42,113 nt of DNA, taken from assembly GCA_019236925.1 (NCBI GenBank), contig JAFAID010000188.1, positions 1-42,113 of the forward strand, given 5' to 3'. Shown here in pieces: positions 1-7,901 of the stretch (position 1 is its first letter; every line of letters starts with the position of its first letter). A program made the translations under genes and the position numbers. The stretch is from Mycobacterium sp. Lineage in GTDB: Bacteria > Actinomycetota > Actinomycetes > Mycobacteriales > Mycobacteriaceae. The notes under the pieces were generated by a model that was not told the origin of the DNA, did not search any database, and saw only the letters and a list, made by a program, of their open reading frames with translations.

Positions 1-254
1 CCGCCCAGGACGGACTTGGTCAGGACCGAGCTGCGCGCGTACAGCAGAGGTGCGAAAAACGGATTCAACCTCTCACAAACGAACGCGAAAACTTCTTAGC
101 ATCAGCGACTGCATCCCGCGTGGACGAAGATGAGAACGACCCTGAGGACGATCCGAAAGTCGACGCCCATATCCATAGCCTCCGCCTGTGTCCGACTACT
201 TGTCACCCTCGGCGTCGGCGAAGGTGCGCAATACCACCAGAGCCTGATGTCTTG

Positions 255-342
255 GCGTCGACGGCGGCCAGAATGTCGTCGGAGATATCGTCGGGTGGGG
301 ACACAGTTCCCCAGTACACCGCGACGACGACCCAGGACCGTA
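255..342. repeat. 88-bp direct repeat, copy A
   Basis: This stretch matches 2249-2336 in the same orientation over 88 bases with four mismatches by eye. Both copies translate on the minus strand to nearly the same peptide ([15 protein letters not shown]), so the repeat looks like a duplicated coding fragment rather than simple sequence. The two copies flank the reductase gene at 791-1813, about 2 kb apart. I do not recognise the parent gene. Confidence 0.85.
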
Positions 343-750
343 TCGCAGCGTTGCTGGGACGTTGGTTCTGGTGGCCACAGCACGTGCGCCCGCGGCCGGC
401 CAGCACCATGCTTCGGCCGTACGGATCCCGGTCAGCGGTGCGTGGGCTGCTGAAGGACGCTGAAGAAAGTCCGTCAAGCGGACTGGTACAACAGCGCTAA
501 TTGTCGGCCGCTCTGGCAGAAGGCAATGCTTTTGCGTTCCGCCGCAGATGTGGCGAAGCGGTGCCCCGTAACGGGATCCGCTTGCGGGACATCTGCGGTT
601 GGCGCCGTCCAACGCGACCAGCAAGGACGTCACGGTCACTCGGCCGGACCCGACGCTCAACGCCGTGGTTGTAGGAACATACGGGCCGCGCCCGGCGGCG
701 ATGTTCACGATGTGTCGCTAGTTGGTGGCGTATTCCTACACGGAGCGACC

Positions 751-767
751 CCGCGCCTCGGGCGCGG
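751..767 (-). terminator. Hairpin 3' of the reductase gene
   Basis: CCGCGCC and GGCGCGG form a perfect 7-bp stem around a TCG loop, 24 bases beyond the stop codon of the minus-strand gene ending at 791. There is no clear run of T, which is common for mycobacterial terminators. Strand and role are inferred from position. Confidence 0.45.
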
Positions 768-790
768 CGGCTGCCATGCAGGGCTCCTGA

Positions 791-1813
791 TTATTCGTCT
801 GCGATCATGACGAGCTGCTTGCCGAGGTTCTCACCTGTGAAGAGGCGCCTCAGGGCGTCCGGGGCATTCTCGAGACCCTCGACCACGTCAATCTGGTTCT
901 TGATCTTTCCCTCACCAACCCAGCCGGCGAGCGCACCGATCGCCTCCATCGCCCGATCGAGGTAATCAAAGACCAAGAAGCCACGCATAGTGCCGCGTTG
1001 GAGGATGAGGTTGAAATGGTTCCTGATCGCTGCCCGTTTCTCGAATCCGCTGTAGCCGGAGACGAACCCACAGAGTGCGATCCGCGCGCCGACCGCGAGA
1101 TTGGCGAGCACCGCATCAAGCACCTCGCCGCCGACGTTGTCGAAGAGAACGTCGATTCCGTTCGGGCACGTCTCGCCAAGACGGGTGGAGAGGTCCTCCG
1201 TCTTGTAGTCGATCGCGTCGTCGGCATCCAACTCCTCCCGCAACCACCGGCACTTGCGGGCCCCTCCCGCGATGCCCACCACACGACAGCCCTTGACCTT
1301 GGCGATCTGGCAGACGATCGATCCGACTGCCCCGGCGGCTCCCGAGACAACCACCGTCTCGCCGGCTTTGGGCTCTCCCACATCGAGCAGGCCAAAGTAG
1401 GCGGTGAGCCCGGTGACGCCGAAGACTGACAGCGCTGTCGGAGGGTCAACTCCGGGCGGGATCTTCAGCGCCGGGACGAGGCCACCGAGGCCCGACCCGT
1501 CACTGACCGCATAGTCCTGCCAACCAAAGGCGCCCGAGACCAGCTCGCCCACCTCGAAGCCGGGGTGCTTCGACTCAACCACGACACCGGCCGCAGCGGC
1601 GGCCATCACCTCGCCCAGCGGAAGCACTGGGATATAGGTATCGATTTCCATCCACGTCCGCTGCGCTGGGTCGCAGGAGAGCCATCGGTTTCGAACGAGA
1701 AACTCACCTTCGCCGATCGAGGGCACCGGCTCTTCCCGCCACTCGAAGTGTTCCCGACCCACGATTCCCGTCGGGCGCCTGGCAAGCAACCATCTGCGGT
1801 TCTTCTCGGTCAT
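791..1813 (-). CDS. NADP-dependent medium-chain reductase (prostaglandin-reductase/CurA-like)
   Basis: A 340-residue cytosolic oxidoreductase of the medium-chain dehydrogenase/reductase superfamily, in the zinc-free group that reduces enones with NADPH. The N-terminal GroES-like domain covers about residues 1-125. The Rossmann domain follows with the nucleotide-binding turn GAAGAVGS near residue 160, then VVGIAGG and FDNVGG. Length is normal for the family and the frame is intact. The start is the ATG at 1813, with an AGGAGGGAG ribosome site about 9 bases upstream. The gene stands alone and is flanked by the two 88-bp repeats. A second member of the family lies at 24691-25710; the two share the overall motif order but differ clearly. 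The substrate cannot be told from sequence. Confidence 0.88.
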   Translation of the reverse strand: MTEKNRRWLLARRPTGIVGREHFEWREEPVPSIGEGEFLVRNRWLSCDPAQRTWMEIDTYIPVLPLGEVMAAAAAGVVVESKHPGFEVGELVSGAFGWQDYAVSDGSGLGGLVPALKIPPGVDPPTALSVFGVTGLTAYFGLLDVGEPKAGETVVVSGAAGAVGSIVCQIAKVKGCRVVGIAGGARKCRWLREELDADDAIDYKTEDLSTRLGETCPNGIDVLFDNVGGEVLDAVLANLAVGARIALCGFVSGYSGFEKRAAIRNHFNLILQRGTMRGFLVFDYLDRAMEAIGALAGWVGEGKIKNQIDVVEGLENAPDALRRLFTGENLGKQLVMIADE

Positions 1814-2100
1814 GCTTCGCCGCTCCCTCCTGTCAAGCGCGAGTCTGTTCGCGTCAAGGTCAACCTATCCCGCTGTGGCTCCCTCTCACCGCGAATTTCA
1901 TTTCGCATCCACTACTTGATATGACGTACCGCGACCATGGTTGAGCGGCGATTTCTGGATTGTCCGGGTCTCAGCAGACCTGACATCCACGACGTAGCTC
2001 GGTCGAAAGCTCCCCAGCGGGGGATAGGCCAGCGACAAGGCAGCCAACGACTCCCCTAGGAACACCCGCCCGTCCACAACCGAACCATAAAACCGAGTGT
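1814..2100. other. Non-coding flank upstream of the reductase
   Basis: This stretch holds the ribosome site of the reductase (about 1823-1832) and presumably its promoter. A minus-strand frame continues from the IS3 remnant through this stretch, but its translation resembles nothing I recognise. Confidence 0.4.
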
Positions 2101-2224
2101 GGGGACCGATCGACGGCCACAATCCAGCAAGCATCTGCGACTCGGTGAAATGTACTGCGGCGTATCGACTTCCGGCATCAGAGTGATGGATCGCGTCGTC
2201 GAACAGGCACCCTTGACGGGCGCG
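2101..2224 (-). pseudogene. IS3-family transposase fragment
   Basis: A minus-strand frame reads RQGCLFDDAIHHSDAGSRY followed by HFTESQMLAGLWPSIG. This matches the integrase-core signature of IS3-group OrfB transposases, where an HHSDxGSQY block contains the second catalytic aspartate and is followed by a PSIG motif. Only about 40 residues remain; neither the N-terminal part nor the DDE glutamate region is visible. It adjoins the 88-bp repeat copy at 2249 and marks old insertion-sequence activity at the left edge of the AICE. Confidence 0.6.
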
Positions 2225-2248
2225 GAAATCAGCGGCGTGGCGTAGCGC

Positions 2249-2336
2249 GCGTCGACGGCGGCCAGAATGTCGTCGGAGATATCGTCGGGTGGGTACATAC
2301 TTCCCCAATACACCGCGACGACGACCCAGGACCGTA
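2249..2336. repeat. 88-bp direct repeat, copy B
   Basis: Second copy of the repeat at 255-342, with four mismatches. It ends only 10 bases before the start codon of the HD-domain gene at 2347, so it supplies that gene's upstream region and sits at the apparent left edge of the AICE genes. Confidence 0.85.
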
Positions 2337-2346
2337 GGGTGGGGGC

Positions 2347-2883
2347 ATGACGGCTCCGCAAGTGAATGAGGCGCGAGGTGCGGCGCAGACACGCCTTGCT
2401 GCCCTGCCATTGCGACTCGCACACGTTCACGGTGTCGCGGCGGCCGCGGACTCCCTTCGCGGACATTTCGACGTGGCCGCTGGGAATTGCCTGGTAGCGG
2501 CAGCATGGCTGCATGACATCGGCTACGCCCCGTCTCTGCGGTCGATAGGTTTTCACCCGGTCGACGGCGCAATGTTCGCGCGCAGAGCGGGGTTTGACGA
2601 GCTGGTGGTATCGCTGGTCGCTTTCCATTCTGGTGCGCCGGCCGAGGCGCAGGAGCGCGGGATCAACGCTTTATCGGCTTTCTCCGAACCGCCGCAGCGG
2701 GTGCTGGATGCGTTGACGTTCTGTGATTTGACGACCGGCCCAGACGGGTCGGCGGTGGCCCCCGATGACCGGCTAGAGGAGGTGCTGGAGCGCTACGAGC
2801 CCGACGATCCCGTCCACCGGGCGGTCCACGCTGCACGCCACGAGCTCCTAGCGACTGTGGAACGTGTGTACAGCTGGATCTGA
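2347..2883 (+). CDS. HD-domain phosphohydrolase-like protein
   Basis: A 178-residue protein with the signature of HD-domain metal-dependent phosphohydrolases: an early histidine in RLAHVHGVA (about residue 25), the paired HD in AAWLHDIGYAP (near residue 56), and later histidines in GFHPVDGA and VAFHSGA. Such proteins cleave phosphate bonds in nucleotides; the substrate here is unknown. The gene runs toward the Nudix gene, with 7 bases between their stops. HD proteins of this type recur beside the Nudix and HTH genes of Streptomyces AICEs, which is why I place it inside the element. The ribosome site is weak (a GGTGGGG run directly upstream). Confidence 0.75.
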   Translation: MTAPQVNEARGAAQTRLAALPLRLAHVHGVAAAADSLRGHFDVAAGNCLVAAAWLHDIGYAPSLRSIGFHPVDGAMFARRAGFDELVVSLVAFHSGAPAEAQERGINALSAFSEPPQRVLDALTFCDLTTGPDGSAVAPDDRLEEVLERYEPDDPVHRAVHAARHELLATVERVYSWI

Positions 2884-2890
2884 CAACCGA

Positions 2891-3358
2891 TCATCCGAGG
2901 TAGGGGCTCGATCGGGCTTCGAGGTAGTGGTTGATCCGTAGCCGCATTGATGGGTGCATATCGAGGGTCGCGATGTCATCTGGGTGTGTCCAGGCGATGT
3001 CGGTGCTCTCGTGGTCAACGGCCAGCGTTCCGCCCGTCAGACGAGCAGTGAAGCAAATCGAGAATTGCTGGCGCACTTCGCCATTGGAGAACGCGACGAT
3101 GTGGGCAGGATCGGTGTAGATGCCGGTGAGTGCGGTGACCTCCACGTCCAGGCCGGTCTCTTCCTTAACTTCGCGTACGGCGGTCTGTTCGATGGTTTCC
3201 CCGACATCGTGTCCGCCGCCTGGCAGGGCCCAGAGCTTGTTGTCGCGCCGCTTTATCAGCAGGATGCGGCCGAGTTCGTCGGTAACGACTGCGGACGCAG
3301 ACGGGACGACACTGTTTGGCTCGGGGGCGTCGGGGTCGTTGTAATAATCGGTTCGCAT
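2891..3358 (-). CDS. Nudix hydrolase (AICE-associated, Pif-like by context)
   Basis: A 155-residue protein with a complete Nudix box: GGHDVGE, seven residues, then REVKEETGL, matching GX5EX7REUXEEXGU at about residues 48-71. The box binds the divalent metal and catalyses hydrolysis of a nucleoside diphosphate linked to another group. The start ATG has an AAGGAGGA ribosome site 10 bases upstream. It follows the HTH gene by 33 bases on the same strand, so the two probably form one operon. In pSAM2 a Nudix-motif protein, Pif, blocks redundant transfer between donor cells; the equivalent role here is an inference from context, not from the sequence of the substrate pocket. Confidence 0.85.
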   Translation of the reverse strand: MRTDYYNDPDAPEPNSVVPSASAVVTDELGRILLIKRRDNKLWALPGGGHDVGETIEQTAVREVKEETGLDVEVTALTGIYTDPAHIVAFSNGEVRQQFSICFTARLTGGTLAVDHESTDIAWTHPDDIATLDMHPSMRLRINHYLEARSSPYLG

Positions 3359-3391
3359 CGGCGAACAATCCTCCTTCAGGTAGGGATGGCA

Positions 3392-4156
3392 TCAGTCGGT
3401 TAGCGGTTTGGCGTTGTCCCAGACCCGGTCGAATGCCCGGTTCAACGTCGCCCAGAGTCGGGGCTCCTCAGCGCGCGCGAAGACTATGACCGGATTGTTG
3501 CGGCCGGGCGAGCCATAGATATGGAAGTTCACCATCATGTCTTCATCGACCCGAAACATCGACGTATACAGGGTCGTTTGGTGCATCCGGATCTGCAGGC
3601 CCGGTGTCGTCGCCCGCGGAGCGAGCAGTTCGACGGTGGTACGGCACCTGGCGATGACGGCTTCGCCGATGTCCTCTTCGTCGCCGCGAAGGGTCGTGCT
3701 CGCACCATCGGGGTCGCCGATGAGCAGTCGTACGGCGACGCCGCGCCCGGCCGCATCAACGAGTATGTCGACAAAGTTATCGACGGTATCGAATAAGAAC
3801 GTGGCCGCGAACACCATGATGTCGATCGAATGCTGTGCGTCGGTGAAGTGCTGCTGCCAAATAGTGACAGGTATCTGACTGCGAGTCGCGTACACCGTCG
3901 CGATAAACGGCTTGACCCAGCCGGCCGCCGGGTGGGTTCCAACCGATGCCGGGTATTGCTGCGGCCACAGATCGTGCGGAGTGCATCCGAGTACTTCGGC
4001 AGCCCGGCGTGCATTTTCCTCACGAACCTTGTGGTCGACGTCAGCGAGCCAACGCTGCACGGTTTTGAGTGAGACTCCGACTCCGTCGGCGAAGCGTCGA
4101 TCGGACAGCTTCTTCCCACGTACCCGTTCCCTAAGGGATTCGTTCGGAATCATCAT
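3392..4156 (-). CDS. HTH regulator with C-terminal degenerate PLD-like domain
   Basis: The N-terminal 65 residues form a Cro/C1-type helix-turn-helix (FADGVGVSLKTVQRWLADVD). The C-terminal part, from about residue 85, has the alternating strands of a phospholipase-D-like fold (HSIDIMVFAATFLFD; VAVRLLIGDPDG), but I see no intact HxK catalytic motif, so it is probably a sensing or dimer domain (DUF5919-like). It is transcribed away from the transfer operon, across a control region with six TGTCC-type repeats, which fits a switch protein for the element. The frame is open upstream to 4216; I chose the ATG pair at 4153-4156 because it starts just before the HTH. Together with the Nudix gene it looks like one operon. 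Confidence 0.7.
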   Translation of the reverse strand: MMIPNESLRERVRGKKLSDRRFADGVGVSLKTVQRWLADVDHKVREENARRAAEVLGCTPHDLWPQQYPASVGTHPAAGWVKPFIATVYATRSQIPVTIWQQHFTDAQHSIDIMVFAATFLFDTVDNFVDILVDAAGRGVAVRLLIGDPDGASTTLRGDEEDIGEAVIARCRTTVELLAPRATTPGLQIRMHQTTLYTSMFRVDEDMMVNFHIYGSPGRNNPVIVFARAEEPRLWATLNRAFDRVWDNAKPLTD

Positions 4157-4283
4157 CCGATCACGGCGCGCATCCCAGTCATGAGCTTCGCACTCGCTCC
4201 TTCCCGTCGGTGCCACGCGTCTCCCGGGTTAGCCTAGTTTGGCGCCGAGCGGTCAGCGGCGCGGATCAAATGGGTACAGACTC

Positions 4284-4299
4284 GTGCGACCCGTCGCAC
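4284..4299. promoter_or_regulatory. Perfect inverted repeat in AICE control region
   Basis: GTGCGACCCGTCGCAC is a perfect palindrome (7-bp arms, CC centre) between the divergent HTH and SCO3933-like genes. It could be an operator for a dimeric repressor or part of a transcript hairpin. The position favours a regulatory site. Confidence 0.55.
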
Positions 4300-4304
4300 C
4301 ACGG

Positions 4305-4369
4305 TGTCCGAAATGTCTAGGCGATGACCAATGTGTCCGCTCATGTCCATAGCAATGTCCGATTTGTCC
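4305..4369. promoter_or_regulatory. Six phased TGTCC repeats, candidate operator array
   Basis: TGTCC (one copy TGTCT) occurs at 4305, 4314, 4334, 4344, 4356 and 4365, that is with steps of 9, 20, 10, 12 and 9 bases. The steps are close to whole turns of the helix, so bound proteins would line up on one face. The array ends about 60 bases before the SCO3933-like gene. The likely ligand is the HTH protein encoded next door; this is inference. Confidence 0.55.
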
Positions 4370-4427
4370 CTCTGAACTGATGCCAGCGCTCGACCGGGCG
4401 CCATCTGTACCGGGAAGGACAAAGTCA

Positions 4428-4772
4428 ATGAAGTTACTTATCAACACAACTGGAGTGTCATTCACTTGCACTCGTGCCCCAGAGCAGCGGGTGAACTTCG
4501 ACACCGGCCAACCGCGGATGGACAAGGCTACAGGCTTGCCCTTGTGGCTGGTCCAGGTCATGGCCCTGGACGAATCGGGCGGTGACGTGATTTCGGTAAC
4601 TGTCGCGGGAGAGCCGAAGGTCTCCGCCGGTGGTGCCGTGACTGTCACCGGTTTGGTGGCACTGCCATGGTCACAGAACGGACGATCGGGTATTGCGTAT
4701 CGCGCCGACGCGATCAGCCAGAGCGCCGACACGTCGCTGGCGAAGAACCCTGGCAGCTCTGCCCGCCCCTAA
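4428..4772 (+). CDS. SCO3933-like AICE regulatory protein
   Basis: A 114-residue protein beginning MKLLINTTGVSF, with a compact beta-rich pattern (PLWLVQVMALD; VISVTVAGEP; VTVTGLVALPW). It resembles the small SCO3933-family proteins that sit directly upstream of the FtsK-like transfer gene in Streptomyces AICEs; they are called regulatory, but the mechanism is not established. The start at 4428 has an AAGGA ribosome site 9 bases upstream. It is the first gene of the rightward replication and transfer block, 105 bases before the translocase gene. Confidence 0.7.
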   Translation: MKLLINTTGVSFTCTRAPEQRVNFDTGQPRMDKATGLPLWLVQVMALDESGGDVISVTVAGEPKVSAGGAVTVTGLVALPWSQNGRSGIAYRADAISQSADTSLAKNPGSSARP

Positions 4773-4798
4773 CTCCATTCGGAGATCGACGAGGGCTG

Positions 4799-4858
4799 CC
4801 CGCCCAACCTCCTCGCGGAGCGAATCCGGGCGGGTAGTCCCTATCGAGCCCGAGGCTC
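4799..4858 (+). promoter_or_regulatory. Two hairpins before the translocase gene
   Basis: CCCGCCC (4799-4805) can pair with GGGCGGG (4828-4834) around a 22-base loop, and GAGCC (4846-4850) with GGCTC (4854-4858) around CGA. The second hairpin ends 4 bases before the GGAAGGAG ribosome site. They could attenuate or stabilise the transcript entering the transfer gene; neither has a T tract. Confidence 0.4.
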
Positions 4859-4877
4859 TCTAGGAAGGAGCTTGTTT

Positions 4878-6317
4878 ATGCCTTACTCACCGAATACGAG
4901 ACGCGGCAACGGATCACAACGATCCAACGATGATTGGATTGTCGAGCTGATCTGTTCCATGCTCAAGGCGGTCGGCTACCTCGTGTGGTTGGCGATCCTA
5001 TTCCCGGCTCTCAGCGTGCCTGCCTCCATCAGTCTGGCAATGATGCTGGGCTACGGCATCGGCGCCGGGATGCTCACGGCCATAGGGCTTGGCGCCGGCT
5101 ACGGCTTATGGGCTGCGCTGGACGCGCGGTCCTTTGAACGCTGGATTGCGCGGCCTGTGCGGCAGCGATTTCAGATGTGGTGGCGATACACCCGCACCTG
5201 GGAATCGGTCTGCGCCCTCAACGGTCTGACAGCGCGTCACCGGGACCGCACTCTCACACCTCTTGTGCGGGCAATTTGGATCGGCAAGCAAACCGACGTG
5301 ATCGACCTACGCGTGGTCACCGGTCAGTCGGTGGACGATTGGCACAAGCGCACACGCGAACTCGCGGCCGCGTGGCGCGCTGATCGACTGATCATCCGTC
5401 CCACCGCACCCGGCGAGCTGCGGATAACGATCACACGCTACGACTTTCTGGCCCAACCCATTCGGCTGCCACGCCCGGTGGCCAGCACCAAGGTCGACTT
5501 GTCGGCTGTGCCGGTCGGGATCACTGAGACTCGGCGGTCGTGGCGGGTTCCCGTGCTCGGCCATCACTTGCTCGTCGCGGGCGCCACCGGTGCTGGGAAG
5601 GGATCGGTGCTGTGGTCCCTGATTTCCGGCGTGGCCCCCTGCGTCAAAACAGGTCAGGTACGGCTGTGCGTCATTGACCCGAAAGGAGGCATGGAGCTGG
5701 GCGCCGGGGCAGCGCTGTTCAGCGCGTTCTCTCATGACGCTACGGACACCACTGTGGACGTGCTGCGGAGTTTGGTGGCCGTGATGCGCGCCCGAGCCAA
5801 CCGGCTACGCGGGTACACCCGCCTGCACACTCCGACACCGTCGGAACCACTGTATGTCGTGATCATCGATGAGATCGCCGCCCTGACGGCCTACGTCACC
5901 GACCGCAAGATACGGACCGAGATCGAACATCTCCTGGGGCTGCTGCTCTCGCAAGGCCGAGCGGTCGGCATCAGCGTGGTGGCCGCGATCCAGGATCCGT
6001 CCAAGGACACCCTGCCGGTGCGCCAGCTGTTCACCGTGCGCATCGGGCTGCGGCTGACAGAGGCCAGTCAAACGGCGATGGTGCTCGGTCAGGGCGCCCG
6101 CGACGCAGGAGCCGAATGCGACCTCATCGCCGACACCACCCCCGGGGTGGGCTACGTGATGATCGACGGCACCTCGCAACCCCAACGTGTCCGAGCCTTC
6201 CACGTCAGCGATCGCGACATCACCGATATCACCACCCGGTTCACCCCGCCTAGGGGACACAGCAACGCTAACGGGCACAACATCAACGGCGCCGGTCCAG
6301 ACAGGGGCAATCGGTGA
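4878..6317 (+). CDS. FtsK/SpoIIIE-type conjugative DNA translocase (TraSA-like)
   Basis: A 479-residue membrane-anchored motor. Two hydrophobic segments lie at about residues 30-52 and 55-80. The ATPase domain follows: Walker A GATGAGKGS near residues 235-243, and Walker B YVVIIDE near residues 327-332. Proteins of this family in AICEs move double-stranded DNA between mating hyphae or cells without a type IV relaxase, binding short repeats in the DNA. The length is usual for the family. I chose the ATG at 4878, with GGAAGGAG 7 bases upstream, over an in-frame TTG 6 bases earlier. Its stop overlaps the start of the replication gene (GTGA), so the two are translationally coupled. Confidence 0.92.
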   Translation: MPYSPNTRRGNGSQRSNDDWIVELICSMLKAVGYLVWLAILFPALSVPASISLAMMLGYGIGAGMLTAIGLGAGYGLWAALDARSFERWIARPVRQRFQMWWRYTRTWESVCALNGLTARHRDRTLTPLVRAIWIGKQTDVIDLRVVTGQSVDDWHKRTRELAAAWRADRLIIRPTAPGELRITITRYDFLAQPIRLPRPVASTKVDLSAVPVGITETRRSWRVPVLGHHLLVAGATGAGKGSVLWSLISGVAPCVKTGQVRLCVIDPKGGMELGAGAALFSAFSHDATDTTVDVLRSLVAVMRARANRLRGYTRLHTPTPSEPLYVVIIDEIAALTAYVTDRKIRTEIEHLLGLLLSQGRAVGISVVAAIQDPSKDTLPVRQLFTVRIGLRLTEASQTAMVLGQGARDAGAECDLIADTTPGVGYVMIDGTSQPQRVRAFHVSDRDITDITTRFTPPRGHSNANGHNINGAGPDRGNR

Positions 6318-7687
6318 ACGCTCCTGTCCACTTGCCGGGTCTGCCCGACGGCGTCGACCGCGATGCCGTGGTTGCCCAGATGATCCGGCGGGCGAGCTCG
6401 ACAGGATTTAACGCCTGGTGGCAGCGCGTCGAGGCAGTCGGGTTCTGCGCCAACCCGATTCACCTTGCCGGCCTTGACAAATTCGGACGCGATCACCAGG
6501 CGTTCACCCGATGCAACAACCGACGAGCCGTTGTCTGCCCCTCGTGCTCCGACCTGTATTCACGTGATACTTGGCAGCTGATCCACGCCGGTCTACGCGG
6601 TGGACATCACGATATCCCCTCCACTGTGGCCGATCACCCGCAGGTATTTGTGACCCTGACCGCGCCCAGTTTCGGTGCCGTCCACACGGTTCGTGCCACA
6701 GGCAACTGCCATCCAAGAAACGCGGGCGGCCGTGAATGCCAACACGGAAAATCGTTGTGGTGCGATCGCTTGCACCGTGATACTGACGCTGAGCTAGGGC
6801 AGCCGCTGTGCCGCGACTGCTATGACTACATCAGACACGTCCTGTTCACGTGGCACGCCCCAGAGTTATGGCGGCGCTTCACGATTCGCCTGCATCGCGG
6901 ATTGAAGCGGGAGTTATGCCGCCGCGCCGAGCAGTCCGAACATACGCGGATTTCGTTCATGAAAGTCGTTGAGTTGCAACGGCGAGCGCTCCCGCATTTT
7001 CACGCTGTCATCCGATTGGACGCCGCATCTGAGCCGGGTCAACCACCGGCAACGCCCGACACGACCGTCAGCGCGAAACAATTCGTCGTCCTTGTACAGC
7101 AGGCCGCGATAGAAACGTCCCTAGCCTTGCCCGGGGACAGGACCCTACGGTTTGGCGAGCAGATCGACGTCAAGGTCATTGCGAGCGCCAATCGAAAAGA
7201 GGGCAACGAGGGCCAGATGTCCGGTCGCCAGATCGCCGGCTACCTCGCAAAATATGTGACTAAATCGGTCGCTGACTTCGGTATCGGAGTTCGCAGATTC
7301 AGCCCCGCTGCAATCGATCAACTTGAAGTGGCAGACCATGTACGCGAGATTCTGCGGGCAATTGTCGCGATCTCCGCAGAAGAGTCCTACGCCGATATGC
7401 TGTACTGGGTCCATACTCTCGGCTATCGCGGCCATGTCGTCAGCAAGTCGCGACAATTCTCGACGACGATGACCGCATTACGCGAACGCCGGGCAGATTG
7501 GCAAAAATCGCGCATCGACGATGCACGACCGGCGGTTGTCGACAGCTCAACCTTTGAACCGATCCCGTGGCAGGTCCAGCGCATTGGACATGCCAACTTT
7601 GGAGATCGAGTCCTCGCAGTCTCTGCGTCCGGCCGTGCTCAAGAACAGCGGATTGCCGCTCTACAAGCGGAGATCGAGGGGGCTTGA
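6314..7687 (+). CDS. RepSA-type rolling-circle replication initiator
   Basis: A 457-residue protein with features of HUH-class initiators used by AICEs. A FVTLTAPSFGAVH block near residues 112-124 fits motif I. HFH at residues 228-230 is the metal-binding HUH motif. AGYLAKYVTK near 308-317 carries candidate catalytic tyrosines (Y310, Y314). CPSCSDLYSRDTW near 75-87 and a second cysteine group (CRDCYDY near 166-172) suggest zinc binding. It nicks the excised circle to start rolling-circle copying, which in pSAM2 precedes transfer. The GTG start at 6314 overlaps the translocase stop. The excisionase gene begins 4 bases after its stop. Confidence 0.88.
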   Translation: MNAPVHLPGLPDGVDRDAVVAQMIRRASSTGFNAWWQRVEAVGFCANPIHLAGLDKFGRDHQAFTRCNNRRAVVCPSCSDLYSRDTWQLIHAGLRGGHHDIPSTVADHPQVFVTLTAPSFGAVHTVRATGNCHPRNAGGRECQHGKSLWCDRLHRDTDAELGQPLCRDCYDYIRHVLFTWHAPELWRRFTIRLHRGLKRELCRRAEQSEHTRISFMKVVELQRRALPHFHAVIRLDAASEPGQPPATPDTTVSAKQFVVLVQQAAIETSLALPGDRTLRFGEQIDVKVIASANRKEGNEGQMSGRQIAGYLAKYVTKSVADFGIGVRRFSPAAIDQLEVADHVREILRAIVAISAEESYADMLYWVHTLGYRGHVVSKSRQFSTTMTALRERRADWQKSRIDDARPAVVDSSTFEPIPWQVQRIGHANFGDRVLAVSASGRAQEQRIAALQAEIEGA

Positions 7688-7691
7688 ACCG

Positions 7692-7901
7692 ATGACGTTG
7701 CTGGACGGAGGTTGGTACAGTTCCAACGAACTCGCCGAACTGCTGCACGTCGATGCGTCCACCATCCGCCGATGGCGCACATCGAATCCGCCGCAAGGGC
7801 CGGCGTTCGTACAAGTATCGAATCGGGTGTACGTGTACAACTCCCACGACGTCGAGGCCTGGTTGGCCAGTCGTCGCGTGGACCCCCGCGAGGTTGCCTG
7901 A
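7692..7901 (+). CDS. xis: Excisionase (MerR-type helix-turn-helix)
   Basis: A 69-residue DNA-binding protein of the excisionase class: WYSSNELAELLHVDASTIRRW is a winged helix of the MerR/HTH-17 kind, and the C-terminal NSHDVEAWLASR is the usual closing helix. It bends the attachment site to favour excision by the adjacent integrase. It lies between rep and int, and its TGA overlaps the int ATG by one base, as in pSAM2-type elements. The frame is open further upstream inside rep; the ATG at 7692 is chosen because it precedes the HTH directly. Confidence 0.9.
   Translation: MTLLDGGWYSSNELAELLHVDASTIRRWRTSNPPQGPAFVQVSNRVYVYNSHDVEAWLASRRVDPREVA

Larger units (their letters stand above)
1..790. 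other. No supported gene; degraded flank
   Basis: I find no convincing gene here. The open frames overlap on both strands and none has a recognisable domain or a clear ribosome site. On the minus strand around 255-342 a short protein-like stretch can be read ([14 protein letters not shown]), and it recurs in the second copy of the 88-bp repeat, which suggests a remnant of a coding gene. A second short plus-strand frame ending near 710 also looks protein-like but is unidentified. The stretch ends in a hairpin at 751-767. Confidence 0.5.

Noticed and set aside
7712..7900. Upstream extension of the AICE integrase frame
   Set aside because: It overlaps the xis gene completely and has no homology; the ATG at 7901 follows the xis stop directly.
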